In this document: in pieces, positions 63,246 through 64,000 of the stretch
Layout: each line of letters opens with the position of its first letter
Position numbering within the stretch: position 1 is the stretch's first letter
Assembly (NCBI RefSeq): GCF_932526225.1
Contig: NC_064042.1
Location: 186,001 to 250,000 of the forward strand
Source of the DNA: Nematostella vectensis
Lineage: Eukaryota; Cnidaria; Anthozoa; Actiniaria; Edwardsiidae
Reading direction: 5' to 3'
DNA: 64,000 bases
The notes under the pieces: generated by a model
The model's input: only the letters and a program-made list of their open reading frames with translations
Databases searched by the model: none
Told to the model about the DNA's origin: nothing
Program-made: the position numbers and the translations under genes

Positions 63246-64000
63246 AAATAAAAAACTACCATTTCCTGTATTGTTATTATTGTTTTATATCCAAAGGCAT
63301 CAATCTATCCAGAATAAACCTCGCATAACAAGGCTTTAGGATTTTTGAATGAGTGCGTATCATAACGTAGACAAAATAAGCACGCGAAAACGTAGAACGC
63401 TTACTCATTCCTCTGGTGTCCAACGTAGGGATACTGTCTACTCCGGGTAATCTTGAATCAAAATTGGCAGCGTCGATGACCGTTTGCAGGTTGCAGGCAT
63501 CTAGATGGTGTTCCTCTTCCTATAGCACCTCATGTGGGAGTGGATTCGCCTTTTTCCTTATGCGGCCTTGTGCCTGTATTTCGCTGTGCTGGCGTTCGCG
63601 AACCCCAGCCCAGCGAAACACAGAGAAAAGTGGCCTCCGCTAGCAAGGAACCTTGTGCCTTCGCGAGTCTCAGTTTCGAAGACACAAGACCACACGGTTC
63701 TTTGGTGGACTCGCTCCCTGGTCGCCACCCTCCAAGACGTTTCGACGACACCTTGTTGGACTCGCGTTTCACTTCGTCAGATGAGGGGGGGGGACTGGGG
63801 GGTTTCATAGAAACGAGTGGGAGGCGCGGATCGCCCCTCTGGGCCTCCAAGCCCTTTCTTAGGCTTGGGAGGCGCGAATCCCCCCCTCCGACCCCCCAGC
63901 CCCCAGCCTAGCCGCCATCTTGGATAATCGAGCTTGGTACTTCATGACATACGTTTTTAAGAACTTTCTGACACGCACTCTAATGAATAAAGATGTTATG
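63246..64000. other. GC-rich right flank without a supported gene
   Basis: Contains an imperfect hairpin TTTCGCTGTGCTGG / CCAGCCCAGCGAAA at 63580-63617 and a G-rich/C-rich stretch (63784-63900) with overlapping ORFs on both strands. The repeated GGGAGGCGCG motif and GCCGCCATCTTGGATAATCG end suggest a repetitive element; borders unclear. Confidence 0.4.

Noticed and set aside
63416-63911. Overlapping ORFs on both strands at the right edge
   Set aside because: GC-rich, low-complexity sequence with hairpins; frames on both strands are open for compositional reasons.

Overview
This is a eukaryotic, intron-rich, AT-rich animal nuclear window. I infer a cnidarian, probably an anthozoan. The evidence is animal-only gene families (CBL, INTS10, DNAAF8), short GT-AG introns, and a transposase carrying a Ulp1 domain. 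I cannot prove the species. Almost all long ORFs here are artefacts of tandem repeats; the real coding sequence lies in short exons that I joined by splice signals and phase.

Layout. (1) 1-13491, minus strand: the 5' half of INTS10 (Integrator subunit 10), 11 exons with all phases consistent and the rest beyond the left edge. One intron holds a decayed 4.5 kb DNA transposon with a Ulp1-like protease domain. (2) 13492-14590: a shared divergent upstream region. (3) 14591-22660, plus strand: UBA52 (ubiquitin fused to ribosomal protein eL40), a complete 128-codon protein in four coding exons. Its introns hold an inverted-repeat element, a 53-copy 61-bp array and a 12-copy 53-bp array. (4) 22801-25104: a 2.3 kb element with long inverted ends. 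(5) 26503-32130, minus strand: CBL, an E3 ubiquitin ligase, complete at 875 aa in five exons. (6) 32131-38640: mostly intergenic, with a 521-bp mariner-like element carrying a helix-turn-helix ORF. (7) 38643-62371, minus strand: a 15-exon gene of 1773 aa that I assign to DNAAF8 (C16orf71), with an acidic N-terminus and about five degenerate nucleoside-diphosphate-kinase folds. Its last intron holds a 7.2 kb array of a 42-bp repeat. (8) 62400-64000: upstream region with small repeats.

Main observation. The tandem repeats are not placed at random: at least eight arrays or duplications span or adjoin an exon-intron junction and carry copies of the splice site. Donor copies: UBA52 intron 2 (about 53), DNAAF8 intron 2 (about 6) and DNAAF8 intron 10 (about 9). 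Acceptor copies: DNAAF8 last intron (about 170 units, each with a pyrimidine tract and CTAG), DNAAF8 exons 8 and 13, INTS10 exon 11, and CBL exons 4 and 5. One CBL duplication gives an in-frame alternative acceptor adding 18 residues. This looks like a local process that amplifies splice junctions into decoy arrays.

The genes are not one pathway. INTS10 acts in snRNA and mRNA 3'-end processing, UBA52 supplies ubiquitin and eL40, CBL uses ubiquitin to switch off receptor tyrosine kinases, and DNAAF8 serves ciliary dynein assembly. UBA52 and CBL converge tail to tail; CBL and DNAAF8 lie in tandem.
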